Positions 32,076 through 40,406 of a stretch of 64,000 bases of DNA are shown one piece after another. Where the stretch lies: positions 196,943 to 260,942 of the forward strand of contig URQB01000001.1 in assembly GCA_900549825.1 (NCBI GenBank). The letters run 5' to 3'. Under the pieces are notes generated by a model. It worked only from the letters and a program-made list of their open reading frames with translations. It did no database searches and was not told the origin of the DNA. The stretch is from an uncultured Oscillospiraceae bacterium. GTDB lineage: Bacteria > Bacillota > Clostridia > Oscillospirales > Acutalibacteraceae. Position 1 is the first letter of the stretch. Every line of letters begins with the position of its first letter. A program made the position numbers and the translations under genes.

Positions 32076-33371
32076 ATGAATTCATCCAAGCTCGGCCCAC
32101 GTATCTGGGCCTCTTTAATCGTTTTCGGCCTGTTTGGCCAGCTGGCGTGGACGGTTGAAAACATGTATTTCAATGTTTATGTATACAATACAATCACAGG
32201 CAACCCCACTGTAATCGCCTCTATGGTGGCGTTCAGTGCGATTACCGCCACCCTGACAACCCTTTTTATGGGAGCGCTTTCCGATAAAGTAGGCAAGCGT
32301 AAAATTTTCATCTGCGCAGGCTATATCATCTGGGGATTTACCACCTTTGCGTTTTCGCTGATTACCGTACATAACACCGGCGTCCTGTTCCCGGCGGCGA
32401 ACGCCGTCATGCTGGCGGGTGTGTTCGTCGTGATTATGGACTGCGTCATGACCTTCTTTGGCTCCACTGCGAACGACGCCGCTTTCAATGCGTGGATTAC
32501 GGATGTTACTGTGCCGGAAAACCGCGGCAAGACCGAAACCGTGCTGGCGATTATGCCGCTGCTCGCCATGGTGGTCGTCTTCGGCGCGCTTGCCCCGCTG
32601 ACCATGCAGGGGAAGTGGACGCTCTTTTTTGCGATCGTCGGCGGGCTTACCTCGATCGCGGGCGTTGGCGGTCTCTTCATTATCAAGGATAAACCCGGGC
32701 TGAAAGCCGCCTCCGGCAATTATTTCTCCAATATTATCTACGGCTTCCGTCCCTCCACAGTCAGGGCGAATCAAAATTTATACATCACCTTCTGCGCGCT
32801 CGGGATCCTCAGCATGGCGCAGCAGGTGTTTATGCCATATCTGATTATCTATATTGAAAAATATCTGGGATTTGCAAACTACATCCCCGTTATCGCGATC
32901 GCGGGAGTGATCGCCATGGCCTCGAGCCTGAGCCTCGGCCGGCTGATGGATAAGATTGGGAAGATCCCCTTCTTGATTCCCACGGGTGCTCTGCTGCTGG
33001 CGGGCTTCATCGCCGTTTACCTGATCGGCAACAAGGGCGGCCAGGTGGTTTTCGGGATCGTCGGCGGCATCATGCTCGGCGCGGCGCTTTTGCTCACCTC
33101 TGCGGTCAGCGGCCTGATCCGCGATTTTACACCGGAGGACAAGGCCGGGCAGTTCCAGGGCGTTCGGATGTTTTTCATGGTGCTGCTCCCGATGGTGACA
33201 GGCCCGTATATCGGCTCCGGCGTCATCAAGAATACGGGTATGACCTATGAGGAGCTCGGCCAGGTCAAACCCGTCCCCACACCGGAAATCTTCCTTGCAA
33301 GCGCCGTGGTGGCGGTTTTTGCCCTGATCCCATTCTTTTTCCTGATTCGTTCAGTCAAAAAGAAGAAATAG
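32076..33371 (+). CDS. MFS transporter
   Basis: The 431-residue protein has about twelve membrane helices, the MFS signature GALSDKVGKRK between helices 2 and 3, and the analogous GRLMDKIGK in the second half. The opening (LGPRIWASLIVFGLFGQLAWTVENMYFNVY) and fold resemble sugar/glycoside permease-like MFS members. The substrate cannot be told. GGAGGGG precedes ATG. It is transcribed alone with its own promoter and terminator. Confidence 0.88.
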   Translation: MNSSKLGPRIWASLIVFGLFGQLAWTVENMYFNVYVYNTITGNPTVIASMVAFSAITATLTTLFMGALSDKVGKRKIFICAGYIIWGFTTFAFSLITVHNTGVLFPAANAVMLAGVFVVIMDCVMTFFGSTANDAAFNAWITDVTVPENRGKTETVLAIMPLLAMVVVFGALAPLTMQGKWTLFFAIVGGLTSIAGVGGLFIIKDKPGLKAASGNYFSNIIYGFRPSTVRANQNLYITFCALGILSMAQQVFMPYLIIYIEKYLGFANYIPVIAIAGVIAMASSLSLGRLMDKIGKIPFLIPTGALLLAGFIAVYLIGNKGGQVVFGIVGGIMLGAALLLTSAVSGLIRDFTPEDKAGQFQGVRMFFMVLLPMVTGPYIGSGVIKNTGMTYEELGQVKPVPTPEIFLASAVVAVFALIPFFFLIRSVKKKK

Positions 33372-33410
33372 TCAGCCGGCAGACCGTGTGATCCCTGATG
33401 TAATCATGTT

Positions 33411-33437
33411 AAGGCTGTGCAGCGATTGCACAGCCTT
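33411..33437 (+). terminator. Terminator of the MFS gene
   Basis: AAGGCTGTGCA (33411-33421) pairs with TGCACAGCCTT (33427-33437), followed by TCCTGTTT. Confidence 0.8.
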
Positions 33438-33519
33438 TCCTGTTTGTATGAATAATAATCAGCTCCTGCAAAGGCGGATGATCGGGGGAATATTCATGCC
33501 TCCTGTGCGCATCATACCA

Positions 33520-33846
33520 TCACAGGCAGGTCACCTCCGCGAGATCCTCCGTGCGGATCAGCTTTGTGGTATCAATCCCCTTTTTGTTTGTAATACGCAC
33601 CTTGAGCCAGTCTTCATCCACCGCAAGTACCAGGCATTCCTCCGGCAGCTGCGTCCCGCTCGTAAGTCGGATACGGCATTTGCTTCCCTCCAACTGCTTT
33701 AAAAGCTCCGACATAGCGTCACTCCCTTCCTTTCCGCGTTCCATTCTTCTGATCCTTTTTTCAAGCTGTCTTACTTTGCCGGGCAGGCCCAGCATGCATG
33801 CGGCAATGCAGAATGCCGCGACCCCGAAGACGGAAAAGGCCTCCAT
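33520..33846 (-). CDS. Small membrane-anchored protein with a basic coiled linker
   Basis: The 108-residue protein has one N-terminal membrane helix (MEAFSVFGVAAFCIAACMLG), a charged helix (KVRQLEKRIRRMERGKEG) and a C-terminal beta-rich part (CRIRLTSGTQLPEECLVLAV) that could be an Sm/SH3-like barrel. GGAG is 8 bases before ATG 33846. It ends the operon with the PHP gene, whose stop is 2 bases away. Family unknown. Confidence 0.7.
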   Translation of the reverse strand: MEAFSVFGVAAFCIAACMLGLPGKVRQLEKRIRRMERGKEGSDAMSELLKQLEGSKCRIRLTSGTQLPEECLVLAVDEDWLKVRITNKKGIDTTKLIRTEDLAEVTCL

Positions 33847-33848
33847 TA

Positions 33849-34532
33849 TCATTTCTCCTTTTCTTTCAGGCTGTGCGGCCCCCGCAGGGCGGCAACCAGC
33901 TCCCGCCCGGTGCGGACCTTCTGCGGAAAGATCACGCCGCCGCGGGCCAGATCCTCATATTCGTGGAAATCCGAGCCGGAGGTTTCCAGCAGGCCGAATT
34001 TTTGCGCCCATGCTTTGGCGATCTCATTGCGTGAATCGTGGCGCGGGTTGCCGTTATAGGTTTCGATTCCGTCGAGATGCTTTGGGTCGACAATATTCAG
34101 GCCGTTGCGGAAGGGGTGCGCCTGCACAAAGAGAATTCCCTCCTTTTGCGCGAGCCTGTGGAAAGACGCGGGGTTCATATCCATGATCCTCCGGTGACGG
34201 TAGAGAAATTCCTCCGTCAGGCCGAAGAGCAGATAGTCGTTATCGCTGCCGTGAAAACGCAGCTCTGCGCCGAGCAGAACGACGAAATGCTCATTCTCAT
34301 ATTCCCTGCACCGGCGGTAGCCCTTGAGGAAGTGATCCGTTTTCCGTTTCCAGGAGGCATGCCTCATGAGCGAAAAAGTGCTGTCGTTGATGTGGTCTGT
34401 TACCACGACGCCTGCGTACCCTTCCTTTTGATATAGCGGCATCGCCTTTTCCACAGGCACGCGTGCGCAGGTGCTGACCCCAGCTGTATGCAGATGCATC
34501 TCAAACAGAAAACCCTGTTCCGGTTGTATCAT
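33849..34532 (-). CDS. PHP-domain phosphoesterase
   Basis: The 227-residue protein has the PHP metal motifs EMHLHTAG, VTDHIND, LGAELRF, QAHPFRNG and TSGSDFHEYED. These are the His/Asp/Glu ligands of a trinuclear metal hydrolase. PHP proteins of this size often hydrolyse phosphomonoesters or short oligonucleotides. The ATG at 34532 gives the usual N-terminus; one at 34544 overlaps the AGGAG. It lies in a four-gene minus-strand cluster. Confidence 0.88.
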   Translation of the reverse strand: MIQPEQGFLFEMHLHTAGVSTCARVPVEKAMPLYQKEGYAGVVVTDHINDSTFSLMRHASWKRKTDHFLKGYRRCREYENEHFVVLLGAELRFHGSDNDYLLFGLTEEFLYRHRRIMDMNPASFHRLAQKEGILFVQAHPFRNGLNIVDPKHLDGIETYNGNPRHDSRNEIAKAWAQKFGLLETSGSDFHEYEDLARGGVIFPQKVRTGRELVAALRGPHSLKEKEK

Positions 34533-34553
34533 TGTGCATGCCATCTCCTATCT

Positions 34554-35981
34554 TCATTGGGCCGTTTCAGAGGCATTCCGCTTGCCGAGCGGATACCGGC
34601 TGATGTGATATAAATAGAGGAGCGCCGCCAACGCGCCGAGCAGGACGGCTGCCAGCAGGAAGCAGCCCCAGAAGCGCATCTGTGTCAGGAGCAGCCAACG
34701 GGGCGCGCGGCCCATGAGCTTCCCTACGAACAGAGCGCAGACGATCGGCAGATAGAGCAGCAGGGTTACACCGCTGCCTGCCAGAGCCCCAACCCCGGCA
34801 AAGGAGAGGGCGGCCTTAGCGGGCACGATCCTTTTCCCGACCGGAAGCGCCTTCCCTTCAAATGCCTGCAGCGCCTCCTGCAGGAGCTGTTGCTCCTGCG
34901 CCATCGTGGAAAAGGCACCGAGGATTGCGCAGTGCCCCTTTGCAGTCGTCCATTCGCAGTCGAAGGCATTGGACTGTGCGAAAGGGATGGGGCCCGCCGC
35001 ATCATCCATCAGTGAAGCCGTTCCGCCGATTAGATGCAGCATCGCTGCAGGGTTCTCCCGCTCAAGATCAAGCGACCAGGCGAAGGAGACGTATTCGCCG
35101 CGCAGACCCCTGCGGCGGCGGTAGTGCGGGAAAACGCCCGTAAAGCCGGCCTCCCGGAGAAAAGCGTCGAGGAATTGCAGGCAGGCTTCCGTCCCCTCTG
35201 ATTCCCGGCGCGGTGGGAAAGCCTCATTTGCCCGCAGGAAAGCGTCAAACAGGCGGTGATAGAAGCTGTGAAGCTCCCGGCAGGCGGGGTTTTCAAGAAT
35301 TTGAAACAGCTCCGTCTGCGCCCTGCGGAGGCGCCTTTCATCTCCGGCCTCATCGGCTTCATGGAACGCTTCGAGTGCAGCCTTCAGCGGCCCGCTGTTT
35401 TCAATTTGCGCACAGGCGCGTATTTCACGGATGCGGCTTTCCTCCTCCAGGCCGTCCTCTCCGTAAAGCACCGCGAGTGTGTCCGCGTATTCGGGAGGCG
35501 CATTCATCAAGGCGAACCAGGCGCCATCCAGAAGCGATTGCTCCTGAGGCGTCAGGCCGCTTTCATCCAGCGCGTAGGCCTTTGTCAGCAGCTGCAGGGA
35601 AAATAGGGCGGTCTGCTCGCGCAGGAGGGCGGCCGCAGGGATGCCGGCATGCTCCGTATAGCGCAAAAGCTGCTCTGTGGTTTCAATATGTAGGCAGGTG
35701 AAGGCCAGATTTTGCTCCCGTGCCGCATCTGAGCCGAACAGAGAATAGGAGAGGAATACGGTATACCGTTCCCCTTCCTTCCCACAGCTGAAGCGGTGCA
35801 GCATCAATGCGCCCTGCGGCAGGGCTTCCCCCTCACAGAAGGCGCAGCTGGTGAGCAGAATCGTAATTTTGCCCCATGCGTAAATTTCCGCGTAAAGCCG
35901 GAAACCGCCGTCCACAGGCTCGACCACGGCGGGCATCTCCGGTTTTCCCGTATCAGAAAGAAAGTCAAGCAGGGTTCTCAT
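34554..35981 (-). CDS. Hypothetical protein with two C-terminal membrane helices
   Basis: The 475-residue protein starts MRTLLDFLSDTGKPEMPAVV after GGAGG spaced 8 bases. A long soluble region (1-400) has several charged helices and no motif I recognise. The last 90 residues hold two membrane spans and a basic end (ISRYPLGKRNASE). It overlaps the upstream YaiI gene by 17 bases, indicating translational coupling. DUF3878 is a possible match by general look; I am not sure. Confidence 0.75.
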   Translation of the reverse strand: MRTLLDFLSDTGKPEMPAVVEPVDGGFRLYAEIYAWGKITILLTSCAFCEGEALPQGALMLHRFSCGKEGERYTVFLSYSLFGSDAAREQNLAFTCLHIETTEQLLRYTEHAGIPAAALLREQTALFSLQLLTKAYALDESGLTPQEQSLLDGAWFALMNAPPEYADTLAVLYGEDGLEEESRIREIRACAQIENSGPLKAALEAFHEADEAGDERRLRRAQTELFQILENPACRELHSFYHRLFDAFLRANEAFPPRRESEGTEACLQFLDAFLREAGFTGVFPHYRRRRGLRGEYVSFAWSLDLERENPAAMLHLIGGTASLMDDAAGPIPFAQSNAFDCEWTTAKGHCAILGAFSTMAQEQQLLQEALQAFEGKALPVGKRIVPAKAALSFAGVGALAGSGVTLLLYLPIVCALFVGKLMGRAPRWLLLTQMRFWGCFLLAAVLLGALAALLYLYHISRYPLGKRNASETAQ

Positions 35982-36435
35982 CTGTACCGGCCTCCTTTGT
36001 TTGCTGGTTTTCCAGAAGCCTTGCAAATGCTTCCTCAAAGGCGCGGTCTTGCTCCGGTGTGCGTTTGGCAGGCCCCTTCAGCCGCCCCCCTGCGCGCCGG
36101 ATTTTTTTGGCGGTGTGCCGCGCAAGCAAAAGCCCGTCGATATTTTCGGCCGTATAGCATTTTCCATCCGGATGGATCGGGAGTGCGCCGCGTGCAAGGC
36201 ACATGGCGGCCAGGCCGTAATCCTGCGTAACGACCGCATCTCCCGGGCGAAGAAGGTTGATTAGCGCAAAATCGGCGCGATCGGCGCCTTTGGATACGGT
36301 CACGGTCTGCGCACCCGTGCGGGAAAACTCGTGCGCCGTGTCGCATAGCAACAATACCGGGATGTCGAAGCGCCGCGCGACCCGGATAGCGTTATCCACC
36401 ACCGGGCAGCCATCGGCATCGATCAAAACACGCAA
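35965..36435 (-). CDS. YaiI/YqxD family protein (DUF188)
   Basis: The 156-residue protein has the family landmarks LIDADGCPVV (N-terminal, acidic site), VLLLCDTAHEF, VSKGADRADFALIN, VVTQDYGLAAMCL and a basic tail. It resembles PIN-like nucleases; activity is not established. Translation starts at TTG 36435 (AAAGGCGG upstream). It is the first gene of the cluster reading toward 33.5 kb. Confidence 0.9.
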   Translation of the reverse strand: MRVLIDADGCPVVDNAIRVARRFDIPVLLLCDTAHEFSRTGAQTVTVSKGADRADFALINLLRPGDAVVTQDYGLAAMCLARGALPIHPDGKCYTAENIDGLLLARHTAKKIRRAGGRLKGPAKRTPEQDRAFEEAFARLLENQQTKEAGTDENPA

Positions 36436-36606
36436 AGAAAAGCCGCCTTTCTAGAATATAATGAAAACGTCAGGGAAGAAAAATCTGGGGCTGTTTTTAC
36501 TATAACCGATTCTAACACCTGATTCAATCGGGAAAAGGATAAAATACGGCCGGGCGCGGAATCCTATTTTGTAAGAAAAGCCCTGCAGAGAAGGGAGAGA
36601 ATCTGT

Positions 36607-37044
36607 TTGCATCCGTCTTACAAGCTTGCCGCTGTCTGGAGGGCCCGCTTGGGTATCCTTTTTATCCTCCTATTGATCCCTCTGCGGCTGCTGATGGCCA
36701 TTTACCCGGCCGCGGGGGTGCTCGGCATAACCGTGCTGGCAGGCGTCTGCCTGATGGTTTGGACTTTGATCCCCCGCTATTGCGGGAGGATTTTTTATCG
36801 ATTGGATGAAAGGGAAATTTCGATCAGCAGCGGCTTGTTTTTTTCGCGGATGACCCGCCTGCCCCGGCCGGAGGCCCTCTATACCTGCGTTTACCGCACG
36901 CCGTTTTATCTGCTGACCGGGCTGTATGGGGTTGTGCTCTGGGGCGCGGGCGTGCATGCGCTGCTTCCGGGGCTGACGCAGGAACAGGCGCAAGCGGTTT
37001 TGACGCACCTTTCGCAATCAGAGAAGGAGGGCGATATTCGATGA
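36607..37044 (+). CDS. Bacterial PH (YdbS-like) membrane protein, small subunit
   Basis: The 145-residue protein has two close membrane helices (about 18-55), then a bPH2 domain (FYRLDEREISISSGLFFSRMTRLP). It starts with TTG after AGGGAG and overlaps the next gene by ATGA (37041-37044), a sign of coupling. It pairs with the larger PH protein, as YdbS does with YdbT in Bacillus. The role is presumably at the envelope; the mechanism is unknown. Confidence 0.82.
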   Translation: MHPSYKLAAVWRARLGILFILLLIPLRLLMAIYPAAGVLGITVLAGVCLMVWTLIPRYCGRIFYRLDEREISISSGLFFSRMTRLPRPEALYTCVYRTPFYLLTGLYGVVLWGAGVHALLPGLTQEQAQAVLTHLSQSEKEGDIR

Positions 37045-38468
37045 AACGGACGCATCCGGCCTATTTACTGACGCAGCTTCCGCGCTTTTTCTGGCTGCTG
37101 ATTCTCCCTCTTGCGCGCAGGCTGGCAGAATGGAAGGATGGCGGCCCGATGGGGAAACTGCCGCTGCTGATCGCCGTCCTTCTGATTTTTGCAGCGGCCT
37201 TTGTGCGCTGGCAAACGCGGAGGTGGATGATCCGGGAAGACTCTCTCTTGCTGTCGAATGGGCTATTTCTGCGCAGGCAGTTTCGCGTTCCATTTTCCCT
37301 GATTGCGGCGGTGCGCGAGAGCCGGGGCCCGCTGCTGTGCCTGTTCGGCGCGCGGCGCCTCCAGATCGAAACCGCGGCGGGAAAACCAAACGCGCAGAGC
37401 CTGACGCTTTTATTGGGGCAAAAAGACGCAGAAATTCTTCTGAGAGCTTATACGGGGGAAGTGATTCGGCCGGTTTTTCGCATGAAGGCACGGGATACGC
37501 TCCTGGCGGCGCTGAGTACCTCCAATTTTGCCCTTGGCCTTTTTGCCGCCGCACCCGTCCTGCGCGGAGCGGGAAATCTATTCGGCACGCTCGTGCAGGA
37601 GCGGCTGAGCAATGTGCTGACATCCGCGCAGCGGCTGGCAGCCGCCTATGTGCCGCCCCTCCTGACCGCGATCGCGCTCCTCGCGCTGCTGGGATGGGCG
37701 CTGCATGTGCTCAAGCTCCTGGAGCTGTATCATCGCTTTGCGCTGCTTCGCTGCGGTACGGCCCTGGTAACGCAAAGCGGTTTGATTGTAAAAAGACGGC
37801 TATTCATACGAAATGCCGGGCTCAGCGCGTTTACCATGCGGCAAACGCCGCCGCTTTTCTTCATCCGGCGGGTTCAGGTAGGCGTACTTTATGCCGGGCG
37901 CACCGGCGGGCGCGGGGAAGAAACCCTTTTGATGCCGCTTTTTCCCTCCGGAGGGGCGGAAGGTCTGATCCAGGAGCTCCGGGGGCATTGTGATAAAATT
38001 GCCGTACGGATCCCGATCAAAGAAGGATGGAGAGCATACCTGCCCGCGTTCGTCCAGATTTGTGTGCTGGCGGGCGCGGGAGCGTTCGCCGTCTTTTTTA
38101 CCAAAGCGCCGCTGCGCACGGTTTCCCTGGTAAGCGCTGTTCTTTTCCCCATTCTTCTTTTGTCTTTCTTTCCTGCGCGCAGGCGGGAGCGCCGGGAGGG
38201 CGCTTCTTCCGACATTCAGGTCATCCGGACGATAAAAGGCTTTTCGGAATGGACGCTATTCTTCCTGCCGGATGCGCTGCGGGGCGTGCGGATCATCCAA
38301 TCGCCCGGGCAGGCAAAGAGCTGGGTGTGCACCGTGCGGGCAATCTTTCGGACAACGCGGCGGGAGCGGTTTTCCCTGCACAATCTGCCGCTTGGCGACA
38401 CGCTCGCCTCATATAAAGACGAACTGGACGGGCACCATGTACAGGATGGTTTCAGCCCCGATGCTTAA
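37041..38468 (+). CDS. Bacterial PH (YdbT-like) multi-domain membrane protein
   Basis: The 475-residue protein has repeated units of paired helices plus bPH2 domains: at about 60-130 (WMIREDSLLLSNGLFLRRQF), about 235-300 (TALVTQSGLIVKRRLF) and a degenerate one near 385-440. Its last 20 codons overlap, on the opposite strand, the remnant of azlD. The original stop may therefore have been altered when flanking DNA decayed. Confidence 0.82.
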   Translation: MKRTHPAYLLTQLPRFFWLLILPLARRLAEWKDGGPMGKLPLLIAVLLIFAAAFVRWQTRRWMIREDSLLLSNGLFLRRQFRVPFSLIAAVRESRGPLLCLFGARRLQIETAAGKPNAQSLTLLLGQKDAEILLRAYTGEVIRPVFRMKARDTLLAALSTSNFALGLFAAAPVLRGAGNLFGTLVQERLSNVLTSAQRLAAAYVPPLLTAIALLALLGWALHVLKLLELYHRFALLRCGTALVTQSGLIVKRRLFIRNAGLSAFTMRQTPPLFFIRRVQVGVLYAGRTGGRGEETLLMPLFPSGGAEGLIQELRGHCDKIAVRIPIKEGWRAYLPAFVQICVLAGAGAFAVFFTKAPLRTVSLVSAVLFPILLLSFFPARRRERREGASSDIQVIRTIKGFSEWTLFFLPDALRGVRIIQSPGQAKSWVCTVRAIFRTTRRERFSLHNLPLGDTLASYKDELDGHHVQDGFSPDA

Positions 38469-38634
38469 AAGCGGATGCTTTTTCCAGAGGTGCAGGCCCG
38501 CCACGCAGATCAGCGCGATGGCCTCGGGCGCGCCGAAGGGGGCGGCAGATGGCTGCACCGCTCACGCCATTGGCTGATGAAAATGACCACAAACAGCGCG
38601 GTCATGACAAAATCGATGCCCGTGGTGTTTATGG
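38409..38634 (-). pseudogene. azlC/azlD branched-chain amino acid exporter remnant
   Basis: On the minus strand TGIDFVMTALFVVIFISQW is the tail region of an AzlC protein. After a frame change, FGAPEAIALICVAGLHLWKK and LLSIGAETILYMVPVQFVFI ending in TGA match the C-terminus of AzlD. Nothing of either N-terminus is left. The 3' end overlaps the PH gene by 60 bases. Confidence 0.65.
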
Positions 38635-38683
38635 ATGTGATTTTTCATGCGTGAAACAGTCCTTCAAAGAAGAAAATCGAGCC

Positions 38684-40090
38684 TCATTCAGCGGATGTTT
38701 CCTGCTGGATTTCCTCTGGGGAATCGATCTGAAGCAGGCGTTCGGCGAGCCCCGCATCCAGGCTCTCCACGTTGCGGAGCTTATTCTGAATCAAGCGGCT
38801 GCGATTCTGCGCATCCCCGATCGTACGCCCGGCCTCGTCGATCTTTCTGCGCGCTTTTTCGAGCAGGTCGCTGAATTTGCCGTATTGCGCCTTGGCGGCG
38901 GCAAGCAGCTCGCGGACTTCCTTTGCCTTTTCGTTCACGGTGACCGCCTTGAAGCCGATCGAAAGAGAATTGAGCAGCGCCGTGATCGTTGTCGGCCCGG
39001 CGATGAGCACGTTATACTGGCTTTGGATTTGTTCGAGCAGGCCGCTGCGGGAGGAGGTGACCTCCGCATAGAGCCCCTCGGTTGCAAGGTACAGGATCGC
39101 AAACGGGGTGGTACGCGGCTCGTTGATGTATTTCCGCACAGCCTTTGCCTCGTCGCGTACACGAGCCTCCAGCGCCTTGCGCGCCGCCTCGACCCCGTCC
39201 CGGTCGGCCCGCCCGGCTGCATCACACAGCCGCGCATAGTCTTCCATCGGAAATTTGGAGTCGATGGGCAGGAAAGTATCCGCGCCGTTTTCCTCGCTGG
39301 AGGGGAGCCGTACGGCGAACTCTACCCGCTCGGCGGAATTCGGCCGCGGCGCCCAGTTGCGCTCATAGCGCTGCGGGATCGTCTCGTCGAGGATGCTCTC
39401 AAGCTGAACCTCCGCCCAGGTGCCGCGGGCTTTGACGTTGGTCAGCACACGGTTGAGCGCCGTGACGTTATCCGTCACTCCGGAGGAGAGCTCCTTCATT
39501 TCGCCGAGCGATTTGTAGACGTTTTCCAGCTGGTCGGACACGGTTTTAAACGAGCTGTCGAGCCTGGTGGAGAGCGTGGAGGTCAGCTTTTCGTCGACGG
39601 TTATCCGCATCTGGTCGAGCTTTTTCTCATTGCTCTCCTGCATCCGGGTGATCGCGCTTTCGAGCAGGCGGCTCTGCTTTTCGTTTTGCTCCGTATTCTG
39701 CGTACGGATTTGGTCGAGGGAGAGGCGCAGAGTCTCCGTCAGCTGCTTCTGGTGCTCATAGTTTGCCTTTGTCATCTCGCCGAGCTGCCCAGCCATCTCT
39801 CTCAGGCTCTTCCCGGTTTCCTCCCGCAGTGCCTGCTGATACTGCAGCGTATCGCGCCGGCTGCGGCCGAATTCATCCGCCGTCTGGCGCGCAAGCTGCT
39901 CGAGCTGTTTCCCAAAGGCGGCGAGCAGCGCCGCGTTCTCCCGCCCGGAGGCCTGCTGCTGGGCGGAAAGCGTCTCTACCTGCCTGCGCAGGACGTCCTG
40001 TGTTTGCTTCTCCCGCCCGCCGCGCAGAAGTAAAAGAATCAAAATCGCGGCGCTGACGATCAGCCCTGCCGCTGCAAAAAACAATTCCAT
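38684..40090 (-). CDS. rmuC: RmuC family DNA recombination protein
   Basis: The 468-residue protein has an N-terminal membrane helix (5-22), a long coiled coil (about 30-215), and the RmuC nuclease-like domain with VKARGTWAEVQLESIL, FLPIDSKFPMEDY and TTPFAILYLATEGLY. RmuC limits sequence inversion at repeats in E. coli. Length and order are typical. It appears monocistronic. Confidence 0.93.
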   Translation of the reverse strand: MELFFAAAGLIVSAAILILLLLRGGREKQTQDVLRRQVETLSAQQQASGRENAALLAAFGKQLEQLARQTADEFGRSRRDTLQYQQALREETGKSLREMAGQLGEMTKANYEHQKQLTETLRLSLDQIRTQNTEQNEKQSRLLESAITRMQESNEKKLDQMRITVDEKLTSTLSTRLDSSFKTVSDQLENVYKSLGEMKELSSGVTDNVTALNRVLTNVKARGTWAEVQLESILDETIPQRYERNWAPRPNSAERVEFAVRLPSSEENGADTFLPIDSKFPMEDYARLCDAAGRADRDGVEAARKALEARVRDEAKAVRKYINEPRTTPFAILYLATEGLYAEVTSSRSGLLEQIQSQYNVLIAGPTTITALLNSLSIGFKAVTVNEKAKEVRELLAAAKAQYGKFSDLLEKARRKIDEAGRTIGDAQNRSRLIQNKLRNVESLDAGLAERLLQIDSPEEIQQETSAE

Positions 40091-40266
40091 ATGGGATTCC
40101 TCCGCTTGTTACAAATTCTTATCTATTATAGCAGAAAGCGGCGCGCTTTGGAATGCACATCCGCCCAAAGTTGAAACGGTGTTCGGAAGCCCTCCTGCCC
40201 CTGTGTGAAAGGAAAAAGGTCGGGAATCTTTTGAAACAGAAAAACAGATGGATTTTTAAATACGGC

Positions 40267-40295
40267 TTGCATAATTTCTGGTTATTTGTTATAAT
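40267..40295 (+). promoter_or_regulatory. Promoter of the beta-lactamase-fold gene
   Basis: TTGCAT (40267-40272), 17 bases, TATAAT (40290-40295). The 316-base gap after rmuC holds nothing else that I recognise. Confidence 0.8.
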
Positions 40296-40406
40296 GAACG
40301 AAAGGTAATTTTTGGTCGTCAATTTCTGCATGATTCTGATTGGAGGAGTACACAGGGCCGGAGCTTGCCGGCCTTTCAAAAATTTAATACAGAGAGGACA
40401 GTTACG

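Noticed and set aside
38549..40033. 494-codon open frame opposite rmuC
   Set aside because: Mirror frame of a well-supported gene; Leu/Arg/Gly-rich translation without domains.
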